Shown in pieces: positions 6,164 to 8,951 of a DNA stretch of 8,951 nt. Below the pieces are notes generated by a model. That model had not been told where the DNA came from and made no database searches. It saw only the letters and a list, made by a program, of their open reading frames with translations. Position numbers and translations under genes: made by a program. Position 1 is the first letter of the stretch. Each line of letters begins with the position of its first letter. Source of the stretch: Deltaproteobacteria bacterium (GTDB taxonomy: Bacteria > Desulfobacterota > Syntrophobacteria > BM002); NCBI GenBank assembly GCA_020350905.1, contig CP070843.1:2406957-2415907 (forward strand), read 5' to 3'.

Positions 6164-6694
6164 ATGAAGCATCATCCCCAAGATAACAGGCACAATGTCT
6201 CTCTCGCGGGTGAGAACTTTGATTGGAAGCTCAAAGTGGCCACAGAAGCAGATGTGGATCCGGCTGTCGAAGCACTCAGTGGGCATATGAATGATCGGCA
6301 GCGAGCTGTTTTTAGAGATAAATTGCAGCGCTACGTGCGCAAGTCAGGTCGGGAGCTCATTGTGGCCGTCCGCGGGGTCCAGACGTTAGGTCTGGTCTGT
6401 GTAATTGCTCAGGCTCAGTTTCCCCCCTCCTTCACCGAACAGCAAGCAAGCCAATTACGAAACTTCGGTTGCGGCACGCAGCTCCTGGTACATCCTTCTT
6501 CCCGCAAGCAAGGCGTTGGTGGTAGTCTTCTAGCTCACGCCGAACGTTGGGCCCACGAGAATGGATTGGCGGGATTTTGGATCGCAACCCACCGCCAGGC
6601 TGATTGGTACAGGACCCATTTCGGCTACCAAGAAATTCACCGGATTGAGGACAAAGGTGTAGAAAAAATCCTAATGTCGAAGAGCTTCAAGTGA
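6164..6694 (+). CDS. GNAT-family N-acetyltransferase
   Basis: This 176-residue protein starts MKHHPQDNRH. The acetyl-CoA-binding motif A is clear: LLVHPSSRKQGVGGSLLAHA at residues 107-126, with the R114-x-x-G117-x-G119 pyrophosphate loop. Motif B follows, with WYRTHFGYQEI at 148-158, the usual C-terminal strand-turn of the family. Residues 64-82 (ELIVAVRGVQTLGLVCVIA) give the central beta strands. The acceptor substrate cannot be inferred. The same frame is open back to 5930, but that portion overlaps the lipoprotein's TPR coding sequence in another frame and has no GNAT content, so the ATG at 6164 is chosen; a ribosome-binding site is weak. It probably shares a transcript with the upstream lipoprotein gene. 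Confidence 0.8.
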   Translation: MKHHPQDNRHNVSLAGENFDWKLKVATEADVDPAVEALSGHMNDRQRAVFRDKLQRYVRKSGRELIVAVRGVQTLGLVCVIAQAQFPPSFTEQQASQLRNFGCGTQLLVHPSSRKQGVGGSLLAHAERWAHENGLAGFWIATHRQADWYRTHFGYQEIHRIEDKGVEKILMSKSFK

Positions 6695-7042
6695 TCCTAA
6701 AATTCTAATTCTCGGCTCTACTTCCAAAAGCCCTAAATTGAGCGATTCTCCGTCATTGTCATTCTGAGGAGCCGACAGGCGACGAAGAAGCTCAGAAGAG
6801 GCACCACCCAGAAGATTCTTCGCTGTCGCTCAGAATGACATGCATGGTGCTACCTGTACTCGTGCCGTCTACTAGAATCACCCAAATTAGGAAACGCGTT
6901 TCTCAATCCCCCCTCATTCCCTGTAGGTCGGATTGTTTCCGGTTCGACGGATTTATCCGACAAACAAAAGGTTTTCCTTCTTTCCTTGATTTTTCTGATG
7001 CTTTTCAGCATAAAGGGGTAACAGAAAGGAAGACCAAACCGT
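6695..7042. other. Intergenic region with a palindromic repeat and kinase-gene leader
   Basis: 348 bases without a credible gene. It holds the 84-bp palindromic repeat at 6757-6840. Further right are a perfect 12-bp palindrome GAAACGCGTTTC (6891-6902) and two competing hairpins sharing one arm: GTCGGAT (6927-6933) or CGGAT (6948-6952) with ATCCGAC (6955-6961). The last 90 bases before the kinase gene are pyrimidine-rich and end in the AAAGGAAG ribosome-binding site (7025-7032). No consensus promoter was recognised. Confidence 0.55.
6757..6840. repeat. 84-bp palindromic interspersed repeat (REP/MITE-like)
   Basis: The ends TGTCATTCTGAG (6757-6768) and CTCAGAATGACA (6829-6840) form a perfect 12-bp terminal inverted repeat. 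The flanking inner parts are imperfectly complementary: on the left CGAC-A-GGCGACGAAGAA, on the right AAGATTCTTCGCTGTCG. The motif TCATTCTGAG...CGAAGAATCT, read inward from either end, is a familiar dispersed repeat in many environmental bacterial genomes. It carries no coding frame and sits 62 bases after the GNAT stop, so its hairpin may also trim or stop that transcript. Mobility, if any, would depend on an enzyme encoded elsewhere. Confidence 0.75.
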
Positions 7043-8590
7043 ATGGTCAACAAAGATTTTAAAATACTCGTCATCGACGATGACGAGTCCATACGCAAAG
7101 TGCTAACCCTTACTTTGCAGGATGCCGGCTATCAGGTTTTGACTGCAGTTGACGGGCACACTGGCCTGAAGATCTTTGCTGACGAGCGGCCGGACATTAC
7201 CCTTACTGATCTTCGTATGCCAGGCATGGATGGCATTGCGGTACTAAAAGAGATCAAGGCCCTGGAACCTAATAAAGAGGTGATTGTTATCACCGCTTAC
7301 GCTGATATGGACCTGGCGATTACGGCTCTTCAGCTCAAAGCTTCAGACTTCATTACCAAGCCTATAAGTACCACGGCTTTGGAAGTAGCCCTGGAACGGG
7401 CCCAGGAAAGATTGAGCTTGACCCGGGAGCTTCGCGAATACACCAGGCTGATAGAAAAGCGTTGGTTGGACACGGCTGAAGAGCTAGCCAAGACGTACCA
7501 TTTTCAGAAAAACCTCATCGAGAGCTCCATCGACGGCATCATTGGTTATGACCCGGAGGGCAAGGTGATCATTTTCAACAAGGCCTCGGAAACGATTCTC
7601 GGCTTTCCCAAAGAGGTAGTGTTGGGTAAGTTGAGCGTTGATCACTTCTTTCCTCCTGGGCATTATAATGAGTTGAAAGCAAAGCTCTGCAGCAGTGAGT
7701 ACGGCGGCACCAATCGACTCACGCTTTATGAAACAAGCCTTGTAGCCATATCAGGACAGCTAATCCCGGCTCAATTCTCCGGGGCAGTATTGCATGAAGG
7801 TGAGGAAGAGATCGGTTCTGTGGCTTTTTTCCGGGACCTCAGAGAAATTCGCCGCCTGGAGCAACAATTTGCTGACCAGGAACGTTTACTCCATCAAGAT
7901 AAAATGATCTCCCTTGGGAGGCTGGCGGCCAGCGTGGTCCACGAGATCAATAATCCACTGGCGGGCGTTCTCAACTATGCCCGGCTTATGCTCAAGATTA
8001 TGAGAAAGGGACCCCTCACCGAAGACTACCAGGAGAAGTTTGCTAACTATTTGAACCTCATGGAAAATGAGACCAACCGATGTTCCCAGATCGTCTCCAA
8101 TCTGCTGGCCTTCTCCCGTAAGTCGGAGCTGGAGTTTACCGATGTGACAATCAATGAACTGGTTCAGAAATGCTTGATGCTCAGTGGACACAAATTGCGG
8201 CTTTCTAACATCAGTTTGGAGCGTACATTACAGGAGGGATTGCCGATAGTCAGAGGTGACTACAACCAGATCCAGCAGTGCATCATAAATCTCATCTTCA
8301 ATTCCATCGATGCCATGCCCGAGGGAGGCAAACTCTCGGTGACAACTTCCTATAGTCCCAGTGACCGCATCGTGCTAATTGGCGTGACTGACACAGGTTG
8401 TGGCATCAGCAAAGAAGATCTCCCCCATATATTTGAGCCCTTTTTTACTACCAAAAGTGAAGGTCAAGGTCTGGGGTTGGGGTTGTCAATGGTCGACGGA
8501 ATTGTCGAACGTCACAAGGGTAGTATCGATGTAATAAGTGAGGCTGGAAAAGGAACTACTTTTTCGCTGAGATTCCCTGCCAAGAACTAA
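7043..8590 (+). CDS. Receiver-PAS-histidine kinase (receiver-first hybrid sensor kinase)
   Basis: A 515-residue cytosolic protein with no signal peptide or transmembrane segment. Residues 5-120 are a CheY-like receiver with acidic D12-D14, phosphorylatable Asp56 (LTDLRMPGMDG), Thr84 and Lys106 (ITKPIS). A helical linker at 113-155 leads into a PAS domain at about 156-275 (SSIDGIIGYDPEGKVIIFNK). The HisKA dimerisation domain has the H-box VVHEINNPLAG with His300. The HATPase domain shows the N-box (NLIFNSIDAMPEGG, 416-429), the G1 box DTGCGIS (450-456), the F-box FEPFFTTK and the G2 box GQGLGLGLS. All catalytic residues look intact, so it should autophosphorylate His300 in response to a PAS signal and be tuned by its own receiver. 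The HEINNPL H-box is typical of kinases paired with NtrC-like regulators. ATG at 7043 follows AAAGGAAG by 10 bases. No response-regulator gene lies next to it, so it appears to be an orphan within this window. Confidence 0.92.
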   Translation: MVNKDFKILVIDDDESIRKVLTLTLQDAGYQVLTAVDGHTGLKIFADERPDITLTDLRMPGMDGIAVLKEIKALEPNKEVIVITAYADMDLAITALQLKASDFITKPISTTALEVALERAQERLSLTRELREYTRLIEKRWLDTAEELAKTYHFQKNLIESSIDGIIGYDPEGKVIIFNKASETILGFPKEVVLGKLSVDHFFPPGHYNELKAKLCSSEYGGTNRLTLYETSLVAISGQLIPAQFSGAVLHEGEEEIGSVAFFRDLREIRRLEQQFADQERLLHQDKMISLGRLAASVVHEINNPLAGVLNYARLMLKIMRKGPLTEDYQEKFANYLNLMENETNRCSQIVSNLLAFSRKSELEFTDVTINELVQKCLMLSGHKLRLSNISLERTLQEGLPIVRGDYNQIQQCIINLIFNSIDAMPEGGKLSVTTSYSPSDRIVLIGVTDTGCGISKEDLPHIFEPFFTTKSEGQGLGLGLSMVDGIVERHKGSIDVISEAGKGTTFSLRFPAKN

Positions 8591-8821
8591 CGAAATGTCC
8601 TCCTCTAACAGAGCACTGAAAAAGCCTACAAGAGACGATAATTGTCATACCGAACGAGCCTAAGCCGAGATCCGGTATCCAGTGAGCTTTTGTTTTTCCT
8701 GGATTCTCCGCCGCAGGCGGACTACGCGACTTCCGGAATGACGGACGTGCTGTTTGTACTTTAAATCTGAGTTCTCCAGCACCCCGCTATTGCGGACTGC
8801 CTAGCCCGGATATTTCATGAA
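8591..8821. other. Intergenic region downstream of the kinase
   Basis: 231 bases with no credible gene. The main content is the imperfect palindromic repeat at about 8643-8743. No clean stem followed by a T-tract is seen, so termination of the kinase transcript may rely on that repeat or occur otherwise. Confidence 0.5.
8643..8743. repeat. Imperfect palindromic interspersed repeat
   Basis: The left end TGTCATACCG is nearly the reverse complement of the right end CGGAATGACG. Nearer the centre, TATCCAG (left, about 8676-8682) faces CTGGATT (right, about 8699-8705) across a T-rich loop. A perfect nested hairpin CCGCC-GCA-GGCGG lies at 8708-8720. The layout (GTCATxCCG ... ATCCAG ... CTGGAT ... 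CGGAATGAC) is that of a common dispersed repeat class in environmental proteobacteria, different from the one at 6757-6840. It is degenerate on its left arm. Confidence 0.6.
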
Positions 8822-8951
8822 TCACCTGCTGCGACCACGGATATCGCCGTCCTTCCAGGCGTCCTCGGGTGTCGGCCCCTGCGACGTACCGTTCAGGTAC
8901 GCCTCGGCGCCAACACCCTGCGGTTGCCAGGTGGCACGCCCATCTTCGCGG
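8822..8951 (-). CDS. C-terminal tail of an unidentified protein (5' part outside the window)
   Basis: On the minus strand a frame enters from the window edge and runs 42 residues to TGA (8824-8822). The text includes ATWQPQGVGAEAYLNGTSQG and then PTPEDAWKDGDIRGRSR. Its third codon positions are mostly G or C, unlike the more mixed usage of the other genes, and the amino-acid mix looks like real protein. The plus-strand frame over the same bases is also open but Pro/Ser/Arg/Cys-rich, as expected of a shadow. I do not recognise the family, and no function is proposed. Confidence 0.45.
   Translation of the reverse strand, partial: REDGRATWQPQGVGAEAYLNGTSQGPTPEDAWKDGDIRGRSR

Overview
This is a chromosomal stretch from a Gram-negative bacterium. 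The evidence is an outer-membrane porin-like barrel with a signal peptide and a C-terminal Phe, and a lipoprotein with a lipobox. The gene set (FG-GAP/VCBS protein, CsgG-like TPR lipoprotein, HAMP-SpoIIE phosphatase, receiver-first HisKA/HATPase kinase) and the palindromic interspersed repeats fit an environmental, many-sensored proteobacterium of the former Deltaproteobacteria (Desulfobacterota / Desulfuromonadales type). The taxonomic placement is inference from family resemblance only. I see no tRNA, rRNA, CRISPR array or intact transposase.

Layout. 1-515 (+) is the C-terminal end of a VCBS/FG-GAP protein, closed by a clear intrinsic terminator. Converging on it is the porin-like gene 594-1802 (-). 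The stretch 1803-2382 holds no gene but contains a 37-bp dyad with a perfect 16-bp palindrome. At 2383-2592 (-) lies a remnant of a formylglycine-generating-enzyme-like (FGE/sulfatase-modifying) domain. 2737-4564 (-) encodes a membrane sensor phosphatase (TM - Cache-like sensor - TM - HAMP - PP2C/SpoIIE), split by a one-base frameshift near 4349. Divergent from it, after a possibly structured leader, come a CsgG-like TPR lipoprotein (5101-6075, +) and a GNAT acetyltransferase (6164-6694, +). An 84-bp palindromic repeat follows at 6757-6840. Then comes a cytosolic receiver-PAS-histidine kinase (7043-8590, +), a second palindromic repeat (about 8643-8743), and at the right edge the C-terminal tail of an unidentified minus-strand gene (8822-8951).

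How the genes relate. The window is mostly envelope and signal-transduction genes. The phosphatase, if functional, would resemble RsbU-type partner-switching phosphatases that act on an anti-sigma-factor antagonist, but no STAS or anti-sigma partner is visible here. The receiver-first kinase likewise has no partner regulator in view. The lipoprotein and GNAT genes may be co-transcribed (88-bp gap); the others look like independent units. I found no convincing new multi-gene system. The points most worth checking are the frameshifted sensor phosphatase with its His/Arg-rich insert, the leader of the lipoprotein gene, and the dyads and repeats between genes.
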